Source: Robertkochia marina
Lineage (GTDB): Bacteria > Bacteroidota > Bacteroidia > Flavobacteriales > Flavobacteriaceae
Length of the DNA stretch: 64,000 nucleotides
Assembly: GCF_004799345.1 (NCBI RefSeq)
Contig: NZ_SSMC01000003.1
Span: forward strand, 310,001-374,000
Reading direction: 5' to 3'
A program made the translations under genes and the position numbers. This document shows, piece by piece, positions 24,858 through 33,223 of this stretch (the stretch's first letter is position 1; the number at the start of each line of letters is the position of its first letter). Below the pieces are notes generated by a model. The model had not been told where the DNA came from. It worked only from the letters and a program-made list of their open reading frames with translations, and did no database searches.

Positions 24858-25889
24858 ATGATTTATTTTCTGAGAACATTTGTCTTGATAGGTTTGTTGT
24901 TGTGTGTAATTTCCTGTTCTTCCGATAGTGAAGCCAGGCCCAGTGGTGATCCTGAAACATGGGAGTCTTTCGCCTTTCCTGAATCCGATTGTCAATGGAA
25001 TGATCTGGCCCCAAGTGCCATTCCAAAATTGGAAGCCTATCCTGTCATCGTAGGGAACAAGCTTTATACTTTTTCCGGTTTTACCAATGGGCTCGCTGTG
25101 ATACCTGAAACAGAGATCTATGATCTTATTAGCGGACAATGGTCATTGGGTGCTTCCATGCCGCTTCCGGTTACCCATATGGGAGTGGCCAGGGTGAATG
25201 ATGATATCTGGATCGTAGGTGGTTTTGCTGGCGATCATCCGGGAACAGCCACGTCCAGGGTGCAGATCTACAGCCCTGGGAATGATCAATGGCGTGAAGG
25301 CCCTGAATTGCCTGTGGCCCGAGCCAGTGGTTCCTTGGTACTCGTCAATGGTAAACTCCATCATTTTGGAGGACTGTTGCCTGACAGAAGGACTGATATT
25401 AATGAGCATTGGGTGCTGGATCTGAATAATATCAATGCAGGGTGGAAGGCAGATGATCCGCTGCCCATCGCCAGGAATCACCTGGGAGGTGTTGCTTTGA
25501 ATGGCAATATATATGCTGTAGGCGGACAATTTGGTCATGACGGAGGTAATGAGGATGTAGCTTTTGTACATGTTTACAGGACAGATACAGGCAATTGGGA
25601 CCGTTTGGCTGATATGCCCCTGGCGCTTTCTCACTTTGAGGCCGGTATCTTTGTCTTTGAAAACCGAATCTATGTGGTAGGGGGTATTAGTCCTAATGGG
25701 GCCCGGGATACCATTTTTGTATATGACCCGCAAAGTGATACCTGGTCTGAATTTTGTGGAATACCTCAAAGACTTTTGGCTCCGGGAGCGCGGATGTATG
25801 GTAATCAACTCCTCGTTTTAAACGGGGGTGTGAACGGCGCCGGAAGCCCGATATCAACTTTTCGTTATATTAATCTCATGAATAAGTAG
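24858..25889 (+). CDS. kelch-repeat lipoprotein 1
   Basis: 343 residues. Lipoprotein signal CVISC (Cys20). Six kelch-type repeats (VIVGNKLYTFSGF, IWIVGGFAGDHPG, LHHFGGLLPDRR, IYAVGGQFGHDGG, IYVVGGISPNGA, LLVLNGGVNGAG), each ending in the GG motif, fold into a beta-propeller. Close paralogue of the next gene (26225-27280); shared phrases include VTHMG, GGF-GDHPG, PDRRTD and GGQFGHDG. Propellers of this kind bind partners or sugars; no enzyme signature. Predicted outer-membrane anchored. Confidence 0.88.
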   Translation: MIYFLRTFVLIGLLLCVISCSSDSEARPSGDPETWESFAFPESDCQWNDLAPSAIPKLEAYPVIVGNKLYTFSGFTNGLAVIPETEIYDLISGQWSLGASMPLPVTHMGVARVNDDIWIVGGFAGDHPGTATSRVQIYSPGNDQWREGPELPVARASGSLVLVNGKLHHFGGLLPDRRTDINEHWVLDLNNINAGWKADDPLPIARNHLGGVALNGNIYAVGGQFGHDGGNEDVAFVHVYRTDTGNWDRLADMPLALSHFEAGIFVFENRIYVVGGISPNGARDTIFVYDPQSDTWSEFCGIPQRLLAPGARMYGNQLLVLNGGVNGAGSPISTFRYINLMNK

Positions 25890-26224
25890 GTTTTTCAGGG
25901 TTTCGACCCTGTTTAGATCATCCACTTTTAAAGAGTGGAGCAGTACATCCTATCTTCATTCAGGGAGAATACTAAAAGCTTATAATATTTTTTTAGCTTC
26001 TTTGCCTCTTTGCCTTTAAACCATCCTCATGCCTGTTTTACGGTCAATGATTCGAACCTGCCCTCAAGTGGCATTATACTCCGTAATTCACTATCTTTAC
26101 AAGACTTCCCTTCATGTTTCCCGCTACTTGCAGCATCACTTCCCGGAAAATGAACTGATCACTTCTCAAAAGTATGTTTATTGCTTAGTGAGAAAGCCTG
26201 CTATTCTAAAAATGCTTTTAACCT
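25890..26224. other. intergenic, no gene supported
   Basis: 335 bases between the two kelch genes. Holds a two-unit relic of the 8-base GAGGCAAA minisatellite in inverse orientation near 25997-26016. Small open frames here have no recognisable features. Confidence 0.6.
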
Positions 26225-27280
26225 ATGAAAGGGGGAAGACTATGGTGTGGAATTAAGAAAGCTGTTGTGTTGGTGGCTTTTGTTGCCTGTAGTTCTGACA
26301 GCGCAAAAGAGGTGGAAGAAACGCAAGACCCTGATCCGGTTGTCAGTCCTGAACCTGTTTCATTCATCCCCGTGTCTGATTGTGTGTGGAGTGAAAATCC
26401 ACCATCGGGAATAAGCAGACTTGAATCTCAAACTGCCGTTCTAAACAATACCTTGTACACCTTTTCAGGGTTTACCCAGGGGCTTAAGATCGTTCCTTAT
26501 ACCGAGATCCTGGATCTGGACACGGGTCTTTGGGCTATGGGAGCGCCCATGCCCATAGGGGTAACTCATATGGGGGCAGCGCTGGTAAATGATCGTGTTT
26601 GGATAGCAGGAGGTTTTGTAGGCGATCATCCGGGAGTTGCCACGGCAGAAGTTCAGATTTACGATACAAATACCGATACCTGGAGTAAGGGGCCCGCACT
26701 GCCTTCCCCGAGGGCTAGTGGTGCCCTGGTATATAGTAATGGGTGGCTCCATTATTTTGGGGGACTCATGCCGGATCGTCGTACTGATCTGGATGAGCAT
26801 CTTGTTTTAAATATGGCCGATACTACCTCCGGATGGGTTTCAAAGGCACCGCTTCCATACGGAAGAAATCATCTCGGAGGCACCGTACTTAACGGTGATA
26901 TTTATGCTGTGGGAGGACAGTTTGGTCATGATGGTGCTGTTGATGATGTTGCCTATGTACACAGATACCTTTCTATGGAAGACCGATGGGAACCATTGAA
27001 TGATCTTCCACATGACCGTTCGCATTTCGAACCGGGTATTTTTACCCTCAACGACAATATCTTTGTTGCCGGTGGTCGCATGGATGACGAATTTGCTGAT
27101 GATGTGTTGATATACGATCCGGAAAATGATGTTTGGGATCATTTTTGTGAGCTGTCCTCAGAACTTCTTGCCCCTGTATCGCGAATCCATGGCTCGAAGC
27201 TTTATGTTATAAATGGGGGAGAAGGCGGAGTTTGCTGTCCTCTTAACACGGTGATGACCATTGATCTTCAATTGGAATGA
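26225..27280 (+). CDS. kelch-repeat lipoprotein 2
   Basis: 351 residues. Signal with lipobox FVAC (Cys21). Tandem copy of the preceding gene: same order of propeller blades (LYTFSGF, VWIAGGFVGDHPG, LHYFGGLMPDRRTD, IYAVGGQFGHDGA, IFVAGGRMDDE) plus a C-terminal GEGGVCCPLNT carrying a Cys pair absent from copy 1. Divergence is moderate, so the duplication is not recent. Function unknown. Confidence 0.87.
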   Translation: MKGGRLWCGIKKAVVLVAFVACSSDSAKEVEETQDPDPVVSPEPVSFIPVSDCVWSENPPSGISRLESQTAVLNNTLYTFSGFTQGLKIVPYTEILDLDTGLWAMGAPMPIGVTHMGAALVNDRVWIAGGFVGDHPGVATAEVQIYDTNTDTWSKGPALPSPRASGALVYSNGWLHYFGGLMPDRRTDLDEHLVLNMADTTSGWVSKAPLPYGRNHLGGTVLNGDIYAVGGQFGHDGAVDDVAYVHRYLSMEDRWEPLNDLPHDRSHFEPGIFTLNDNIFVAGGRMDDEFADDVLIYDPENDVWDHFCELSSELLAPVSRIHGSKLYVINGGEGGVCCPLNTVMTIDLQLE

Positions 27281-27382
27281 GTCATTAATTTACAAAAAGC
27301 TTTGTTTTGTATCAGTTTTGGGTGGGTATTGTTTAATAATTACCCAAAAGAACGTATTTTCCGGTAACTCATTGTATTCGTT

Positions 27383-27892
27383 ATGGATTTAAACATGTAT
27401 ATCAGAGAGGTGCCTGATTTTCCAAAACCGGGTATCGCATTTAAAGATATTACCCCTTTGTTATTGCACCCACAGGCAACAAAGGAAACCTTGAGGAGGT
27501 TATTGGCCGGTGTGCCGGGGAATATCGATAAGGTAGTGGCTATGGAAAGCAGAGGCTTTTTATTCGGTATGCCTTTGGCCAGGGAGTTAAACTGCGGTTT
27601 TGTACCGGTCAGAAAGCCCGGGAAACTTCCGGGAAAGACCATTAAACAGGATTTTGACCTCGAGTACGGTAGTGATACCCTCGAGATTCATGCTGATGCT
27701 ATTGCGTCAGGAGACCGGGTATTGATACACGATGATGTTTTGGCCACGGGAGGCACCGCAGAAGCTACAGCCAAACTGATCGAGTCGCTTGGCGGCGAGG
27801 TGGTACAGTTTAATTTTTTGATCGAGCTGTCAGCCTTACAAGGCAGAAAACGTTTGAACGGAAAGCAGGTACATGTGCTTTTTGATTATTGA
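27383..27892 (+). CDS. apt: adenine phosphoribosyltransferase
   Basis: 169 residues. Signature YIREVPDFPKPGIAFKDITPLL, MESRGFLFG, FVPVRKPGKLP and PRPP loop VLIHDDVLATGGTAEA. Salvages adenine with PRPP to AMP in the cytosol. Normal length. Its stop overlaps the convergent small gene 27886-28041 by seven bases. Confidence 0.95.
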   Translation: MDLNMYIREVPDFPKPGIAFKDITPLLLHPQATKETLRRLLAGVPGNIDKVVAMESRGFLFGMPLARELNCGFVPVRKPGKLPGKTIKQDFDLEYGSDTLEIHADAIASGDRVLIHDDVLATGGTAEATAKLIESLGGEVVQFNFLIELSALQGRKRLNGKQVHVLFDY

Positions 27893-28041
27893 TTGATGGC
27901 CCGTTTGGTAACCCATGCTCTCCATCCGATAATGGCGAGTTGAAATTTGCTGGCTTTGGCCAGATCCAGCCTTCGTTTTGTATAAGAGGGAAACAGAGCC
28001 TGGTTGAGCTTGGCCAGCAGTTGGTATATGTTTTTCTTCAT
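27886..28041 (-). CDS. small basic protein (51 aa) of a Bacteroidota family
   Basis: Fifty-one residues: a first helix YQLLAKLNQALFPSY, then TKRRLDLAKASKFQLAIIG and WRAWVTKRAIN. Strongly basic, no membrane helix or signal. I remember short proteins of this pattern (KLNKxLLPSYxKxxLDLAKAxKxQxAxxGWRxWVT) annotated in flavobacteria as SsrA-binding protein; that label is a recollection, and it is not the usual SmpB. Too short for routine gene callers, overlaps apt's stop by seven bases in the convergent orientation. Confidence 0.65.
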   Translation of the reverse strand: MKKNIYQLLAKLNQALFPSYTKRRLDLAKASKFQLAIIGWRAWVTKRAINQ

Positions 28042-28105
28042 TGTAAGTTCTTTACTGCAAACATAAACATTCTTGCTTTATGATCATTCCGGATGGGTAG
28101 ATAAG

Positions 28106-28132
28106 AAAAAGCCATCGGAAGGATGGCTTTTT
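28106..28132. terminator. bidirectional hairpin terminator
   Basis: AAAAAGCCATC/GATGGCTTTTT arms (28106-28116/28122-28132), five-base loop. Can act on either strand. Confidence 0.8.
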
Positions 28133-28442
28133 CACAGGAATTATAAATGGATGGTTGGTTGGTTGCGAAATTATAATTCCTTTATCCATGTGTGATGCTA
28201 CACCGTTATAATGAGTTGTATCAGGGTGACGACCATGAGAGTAATGAATTTTATCAGGTAAATCATAGTATTGGCTTAAATAGTTAAACATTGGTTATAA
28301 ACGTTGCTTAGGGTTGTGCCATACAATTCGGCCGATTGAATATTACTGTTGGTCAGCACCCGGATTCAAACGTGTTTATTCAAGCTAGATATTTTACCCA
28401 TTACTTCCAAAACCCCATATTTTATGCGGTATTTGGGAATAA

Positions 28443-28475
28443 AAAAAACACCGGGATTAATTTCCGGTGTTTTTT
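28443..28475. terminator. hairpin terminator at the end of the M56 gene
   Basis: AAAAAACACCGG/CCGGTGTTTTTT arms around a nine-base loop; 36 bases beyond the stop of the M56-family gene on the minus strand. Confidence 0.85.
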
Positions 28476-28510
28476 GATCGTTGGTTGAGTAAGGCGTATT
28501 ATCCGTTTTT

Positions 28511-30373
28511 TTATTGCTTTTTTGTTGTGATAAGCATCGCCCCATTCTTCCCTTTTTCGCCATACTTTTCTATGGCTTTTTCTCCTTTAAGAACTTCAAT
28601 TTTGTCAATTTGATCAGGGTCCATGTCTTTTAAAACATCTTTCTCTGTTTCTTTTCCATCAACGATCATAAGTGGCTTTTCACCATCGGTAGAGATAACG
28701 TGAATATTCTTATCGCCCTTAACTGCGCCGAGCTCGCGAACTACGATCTTTTTATGATGGGTAGAATCTCCTTTGAGGTGAATAACCTCTCCATCAGCTT
28801 CTGATAATTCTACCACGATCTTTTTTACTTTTTTACCATCTGCACCTGTAGAATCCTGATGCAGTTTTTTGATGAAGATCATTTCCTTCTCTGTGTCAAC
28901 GTCTTCATCAGAGATCCAGATATTTTTATCATCCCCGCTCTTGATGATAAACTTCATTTCTTTTTCTCCATTCACCTGCACATTCTCCCCGTCTTTGGAG
29001 ATCCATACCGCTTCGCCGTCATTATCTCCCTTGATGATGACTTTCATTTCTTTTTTACCGAGCTCGTTCATGGAAACACTATCTCCTGAGATTACGATCA
29101 CTTCTTTATTGACATGCTTTTCTTTGTCTTTTTCTATCCAGATCATTTCGTGATCACTGTGAACATCGTTTCCTGCTTGAATGTAAACTCCCTTATCGGA
29201 CCTCGTTCCGAAACTGATAGTTTCAATTCCATCTGAATTGCTGTAATTGGCAGAAGCCGTACTGGATTCGTGTGAAAACTCAATTTCAATATTGGTTATC
29301 AGTCCAGCCATATTTCTTTTGAGTTTTTTCCATTTCAGTTTGCCTCCTTGTTGTTCTACTTCCTGCTTGAGTGCTTTTAACTGTTCGTCATCCATTTCTT
29401 TATGGATCATGAAGTCCAGGTGTTCCTGTGCGTTGCTGTTGTGTAAGCGAAGCGATCCTGCTCCCTCATCGACAGCCATAAATTGATATTGTGCCACTGT
29501 TTTAACATTAAAAAGGAGCACAAAGGCAATAAGTGCCGGGATAACCAGGCTGAGCTTCCACAATTTAAATTGATTGGATGGGCGCTGTTGTAACATAACG
29601 ATTCGTTTTTTGATTAATGAATTAATAAATGGATTGATAATAGATAATTGATGTGTGTTCAGGTGTTGTCTTAAAAGGATGTATTGATAATTCTTTGTAG
29701 AGGACGCCTTAGAGCTCGCGCCTTTGTCGGCAAGGTACTCCAGGTTCTGAGCGGCATCTCTTCGATAGAACCATGCCACCGGGTTCATCCACATGAGTAT
29801 AGTGAGCAGATGCATTAAAAGAATGTCAAATGAATGTCCTTGCCGGGCATGTACGAACTCATGAGCCATGATGGCCTGCTGCTCCTCGATGTCTCCCTGT
29901 TCTTCCGGTAATACGATATAATTAAAAAAAGAAAAGGGTGAGGTGGTCTCTTTAGAATAGACAATGCACATGCCTTTTAGATGACGGCGTTCGCCTTTGT
30001 ACAGGATCCGGAATAAGGAGGCCAGTTGTATGATAAGTTTAACGGAAAAAAAGAGCACCCCTGCCATATATATATAGAATAACAGGTTGTCCATGCTCAT
30101 GATTTGAGCAAAGGTATTGAGGTCAGATACCGTTGTAACGCTTTGAGCCCCTCCTCCGGAAGCCTCGAGCCGGGTAAGGGGAACCGTGATGATCTCGGTA
30201 CGTTCAATGATCCATAAGGGTAGTAACCCCGAAACCAATACCCCGGCCATCAGATACCATCGGTTGTGCTTAAAGAAGGTCTCTTTAGATAAGATCGCCT
30301 TGTAAAGGGTCCAGAATACTAAAAGTAGTAGTCCGGCTTTTATGATATAGATGAAGAACTCTGAATGATTCAT
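28511..30373 (-). CDS. M56/BlaR1-type membrane metallopeptidase with plug-like C-terminus
   Basis: 620 residues. Four membrane helices (about 8-26, 40-56, 97-115, 283-300). Zinc motif HEFVH at 171-175 in AHEFVHARQGHS, with ENLEYLADK near 210-217 as third-ligand region, as in BlaR1/MecR1. The penicillin-binding sensor domain of BlaR1 is absent; instead about 320 residues hold repeated beta hairpins (MIWIEKD, MKVIIKGD, MKFIIKSG, MIFIKKL) and end in LMIVDGKE...DQIDKIEVLKGEKAIEKYG...NGAMLITTK, resembling the plug of TonB-dependent receptors. Overlaps the repressor gene by four bases (ATGA). Signal sensing followed by repressor cleavage is the likely role; the ligand is unknown. Confidence 0.85.
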   Translation of the reverse strand: MNHSEFFIYIIKAGLLLLVFWTLYKAILSKETFFKHNRWYLMAGVLVSGLLPLWIIERTEIITVPLTRLEASGGGAQSVTTVSDLNTFAQIMSMDNLLFYIYMAGVLFFSVKLIIQLASLFRILYKGERRHLKGMCIVYSKETTSPFSFFNYIVLPEEQGDIEEQQAIMAHEFVHARQGHSFDILLMHLLTILMWMNPVAWFYRRDAAQNLEYLADKGASSKASSTKNYQYILLRQHLNTHQLSIINPFINSLIKKRIVMLQQRPSNQFKLWKLSLVIPALIAFVLLFNVKTVAQYQFMAVDEGAGSLRLHNSNAQEHLDFMIHKEMDDEQLKALKQEVEQQGGKLKWKKLKRNMAGLITNIEIEFSHESSTASANYSNSDGIETISFGTRSDKGVYIQAGNDVHSDHEMIWIEKDKEKHVNKEVIVISGDSVSMNELGKKEMKVIIKGDNDGEAVWISKDGENVQVNGEKEMKFIIKSGDDKNIWISDEDVDTEKEMIFIKKLHQDSTGADGKKVKKIVVELSEADGEVIHLKGDSTHHKKIVVRELGAVKGDKNIHVISTDGEKPLMIVDGKETEKDVLKDMDPDQIDKIEVLKGEKAIEKYGEKGKNGAMLITTKKQ

Positions 30374-30732
30374 GACTTTTCAATTTTTTCGAGGATCTCT
30401 CTCAATTCTTCAGCGCTGATCTTCTCTTCCTTAGCGAAAAAAGATACCAGACTTTTATATGAGTTATTGAAGTAATCTTCAATGGCAGAAGAAATAAAAC
30501 GCTTGCGATACTCTTCAATGGCTACCATTGGGAAATATTGGTGCGTTTTCCCAAAAGCTTTATGGCCTACATATCCCTTGTCTTCCAGGTTTCTTATGAT
30601 AGTAGACAAGGTGTTGTAGTGAGGCTTGTCGCCTTCGGCTTCGAAGGCTTCCAATACTTCCTTTACAAAAGCTTTTTCAAGCTTCCAGAGGATCTTCATG
30701 ACCTCCTCTTCTTTGTTGGTTAATTTTTCCAT
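30370..30732 (-). CDS. BlaI/MecI family repressor
   Basis: 120 residues with the winged-helix core EKLTNKEEEVMKILW, HYNTLSTIIRNLEDKGYVGH, and a C-terminal dimerisation region. BlaI repressors leave DNA when their M56 protease cuts them. Partner M56 gene overlaps by four bases, and two AACTA-N6-TAGTT operators lie upstream. Confidence 0.93.
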   Translation of the reverse strand: MEKLTNKEEEVMKILWKLEKAFVKEVLEAFEAEGDKPHYNTLSTIIRNLEDKGYVGHKAFGKTHQYFPMVAIEEYRKRFISSAIEDYFNNSYKSLVSFFAKEEKISAEELREILEKIEKS

Positions 30733-30759
30733 GATCGTACAATTGTGAGTTAAACTTAA

Positions 30760-30795
30760 AACTATAAAAATAGTTACACAACTAAATTTGTAGTT
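30760..30795. promoter_or_regulatory. twin operators AACTA-N6-TAGTT of BlaI-type repressor
   Basis: Two identical-architecture inverted repeats start 20 bases apart: AACTA-TAAAAA-TAGTT (30760-30775) and AACTA-AATTTG-TAGTT (30780-30795). They sit 28-60 bases before the repressor gene's start codon, consistent with autoregulation of the repressor/M56 operon. BlaI sites in other bacteria use TACA/TGTA palindromes, so this would be a lineage-specific form. Confidence 0.6.
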
Positions 30796-30908
30796 TTTTA
30801 ACTATTTTTCTCGTTTTAAAATCATTCCTGTGAGTTCTTCAGATATTTTAAAGTACAGGCAGGGGGTTGCCGCTTTAATATGATTATCTTCGCTTGTAAA
30901 AATTTCGA

Positions 30909-31847
30909 ATGAATCTTTTGTTTGTTGCCCTGGGCCTGGTTTTGTTGGTTTTTGGTGGGAATTGGTTATTGAAAGCGGCGGTAGCACTCTCGCTCCGGCT
31001 TGAAATTCCAAAGATCGTTATCGGGATGACAGTGGTTTCTTTTGCCACTTCGGCACCCGAATTGATCGTCAGCGTGAATTCTGCACTTGAAGGGTTTCCG
31101 GATATAGCCATGGGAAATGTAATAGGGTCTAATATTGCTAACCTGGGATTTGTATTGGCTATTACCCTCTTATTGGGGCATATTGATGTGGAGCGAAGTT
31201 TTTATAAGACCGACTGGCCGGTAATGATCGTTGCTTCAGTTTTGTTCTTCTTTTTTATCATTTTTGACGGGGAGTTGCAGCGGTATGAAGGAGTGATCAT
31301 GTTTGCCTGTCTTGTAGCTTTCCTGGTATACTTACTTCGTTTTCAAAAACCTGCGGTTATTGATGAAATGCCTGAAGACGATGTGCCCTTGCCGCTTCAT
31401 CAGATCGTACTGTATTTATGCATCGGGGGCGTAGCCTTGTGGGGAGGTTCTGAACTATTGATCAGAGGAGCCGTTGGAATGGCTCGTTTTTATGGAGTGA
31501 GTGAAAGGATTATTGCTGTAACCGTAGTTTCGGTGGGTACAAGTATACCTGAGCTTGCTGCCTCGGTGATCGCGGTGATGAAAAAAGAAAAAGCCATTTC
31601 TTTAGGGAATCTCCTGGGAAGCAACGTGTTTAATATTCTGGCGGTATTGGGTATTACTTCGATGATCACCCCAATTACCGTTAATGATCCCGGCTTATTG
31701 TCGAATGATATTTATTGGATGCTGGCTATTTCTTTTGTGATATTTCCCCTGGTGTTCATACCTAAGGGGTTGCGTTTGAACTGGCGGGATGGTTTGGTGC
31801 TGCTTACTTCTTATGGCGTGTTTGTGTATTTAACGGTTACAGGATAA
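30909..31847 (+). CDS. calcium/sodium antiporter (YrbG/CaCA family)
   Basis: 312 residues with about ten membrane helices in two inverted halves. Both conserved alpha-repeats are clear: VVSFATSAPELIVSVNSAL...GNVIGSNIANLG and VVSVGTSIPELAASVIA...GNLLGSNVFNIL. Exchanges Na+ or K+ for Ca2+ across the inner membrane. Single gene by spacing, its terminator at 31876 shared with the convergent glutamine synthetase. Confidence 0.93.
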   Translation: MNLLFVALGLVLLVFGGNWLLKAAVALSLRLEIPKIVIGMTVVSFATSAPELIVSVNSALEGFPDIAMGNVIGSNIANLGFVLAITLLLGHIDVERSFYKTDWPVMIVASVLFFFFIIFDGELQRYEGVIMFACLVAFLVYLLRFQKPAVIDEMPEDDVPLPLHQIVLYLCIGGVALWGGSELLIRGAVGMARFYGVSERIIAVTVVSVGTSIPELAASVIAVMKKEKAISLGNLLGSNVFNILAVLGITSMITPITVNDPGLLSNDIYWMLAISFVIFPLVFIPKGLRLNWRDGLVLLTSYGVFVYLTVTG

Positions 31848-31875
31848 AATGATCCTAAATCTTTTTAATAGGTAT

Positions 31876-31908
31876 AAAAAAAAGCCATCCTTTAAAGGAT
31901 GGCTTTTC
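31876..31908. terminator. bidirectional terminator between antiporter and GSII
   Basis: AAAAGCCATCCTTT/AAAGGATGGCTTTT perfect palindrome with T runs on both strands (31880-31907), between convergent genes. Confidence 0.88.
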
Positions 31909-31925
31909 TATAGCGTTCAGATAGT

Positions 31926-32948
31926 TTAAGCTTCTACTTCAACTTCTGCATTTTTAACAGTATTCACGATGATTCCTGCTACTTTGTATGGATCTGCGTT
32001 TGAAGCAGGACGACGATCTTCCAGCCATCCTTTCCATCCGTTTTGAACGGTGATGATCGGGATACGAATTGAAGCACCTCGGTCAGAAACTCCGTAAGAG
32101 AATTCATTGATCGATTGTGTTTCGTGGAGTCCTGTAAGTCGCTCGTCATTGTAGGCCCCATATACAGCGATGTGCTTTTCTGCTACCGGACGGAAGGCCT
32201 CACAGATGCTTTCGTAAACTTCTTTGCTTCCTGCATTTCTCAGGGTAGAGTTAGAGAAGTTAGCGTGCATTCCTGAACCATTCCAGTCACCTCTGATTGG
32301 TTTAGGGTGAAGCTCTATATAGTATCCGTATTTTTCAGTAAGTCTGTTTAACAGGTATCGGGCTACCCAGATCTCGTCTCCGGCTTTCTTGGCGCCTTTG
32401 GCGAAGTTCTGAAACTCCCATTGTCCCGGAGCTACCTCCTGGTTGATACCCTCAATATTCAATCCGGCCTGCAGGCAGATGTCAAGGTGTTCTTCTACTA
32501 ATTGACGTCCCCAGGTGTATCGTCCTCCAACAGAACAGTAGTATTGTCCTTGTGGTCCGGGGAATCCTCCTCTTGGGAATCCAAGTGGAAGATCAGTTTT
32601 AGTGTCCATGATGAAGTATTCCTGTTCGAAACCGAACCAGAAATCATTATCGTCATCATCAATAGCGGCTCTCGCATTAGAAGCGTGAGGAGTACCATCA
32701 GGGTTCAATACCTCAGTCATGACCAGGTATCCGTTTACTCTTTCCGGATCAGGATAAATAGCCACCGGCTTCAGCAGGCAGTCAGAAGAGTTTCCTTCAG
32801 CCTGTTGTGTTGAACTTCCGTCGAAAGACCAGATCGGGCAGCTTTCAAGTTTCCCGTCAAAGTTTTCAACCACCTTAGTTTTACTACGTAATTCCTGGGT
32901 GGGGGTATATCCGTCCAACCAGATGTACTCAAGTTTAGCCTTGTTCAT
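31926..32948 (-). CDS. glutamine synthetase, eukaryotic-like GSII type
   Basis: 340 residues from the ATG of MNKAKLEYIWLDGYTPTQ; the frame extends 23 residues upstream but those are unlike the family. Beta-grasp part (LRSKTKVVENFDGKLESCPIWSFDGSSTQQAEGNSSDC, seen in blocks), catalytic EQEYFIMD, NIEGINQEVAPGQWEFQ and HPKPIRGDWNGSGMHAN, all as in the short eukaryotic-like GSII. Makes glutamine from glutamate, ammonia and ATP. Divergent from a GSIII gene 275 bases away. Confidence 0.93.
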   Translation of the reverse strand: MNKAKLEYIWLDGYTPTQELRSKTKVVENFDGKLESCPIWSFDGSSTQQAEGNSSDCLLKPVAIYPDPERVNGYLVMTEVLNPDGTPHASNARAAIDDDDNDFWFGFEQEYFIMDTKTDLPLGFPRGGFPGPQGQYYCSVGGRYTWGRQLVEEHLDICLQAGLNIEGINQEVAPGQWEFQNFAKGAKKAGDEIWVARYLLNRLTEKYGYYIELHPKPIRGDWNGSGMHANFSNSTLRNAGSKEVYESICEAFRPVAEKHIAVYGAYNDERLTGLHETQSINEFSYGVSDRGASIRIPIITVQNGWKGWLEDRRPASNADPYKVAGIIVNTVKNAEVEVEA

Positions 32949-33223
32949 AAAATTGTTTCGTTTAAATAAAACTTTATTATGGCGACAAAAATAAAATATT
33001 TGGAAGAAGTGCACCAAAATTAATAGGGGTTATTTATAAAAACTATCAACATTTTTATTCACACCCTATATTTTCAGAGGGGGGTGTATGGGATAATATA
33101 ACATAAGACGGAAATCATATAGCCATTTCCGGGGTAGAATTACAGTTTAGGTACATTATTATCGGCTTATTTTGTAATTTCATATCCTGTTTAAAAAGAG
33201 CAACTTAAAATATCTTTATAATT

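Larger units (their letters stand above)
28042..28510. other. intergenic: two terminators and a tiny ORF
   Basis: 469 bases. A 22-codon minus-strand frame at 28198-28266 encodes the hydrophobic MIYLIKFITLMVVTLIQLI..., with a terminator-like hairpin downstream at 28106-28132; nothing else supports it as a gene. No larger gene is convincing here. Confidence 0.5.

Noticed and set aside
26029-26256. 75-residue ORF between the kelch genes
   Set aside because: Overlaps the start of kelch 2 and has no features; probably random.
28052-28291. 79-residue minus-strand ORF
   Set aside because: Runs through a terminator hairpin and lacks conservation-like features.
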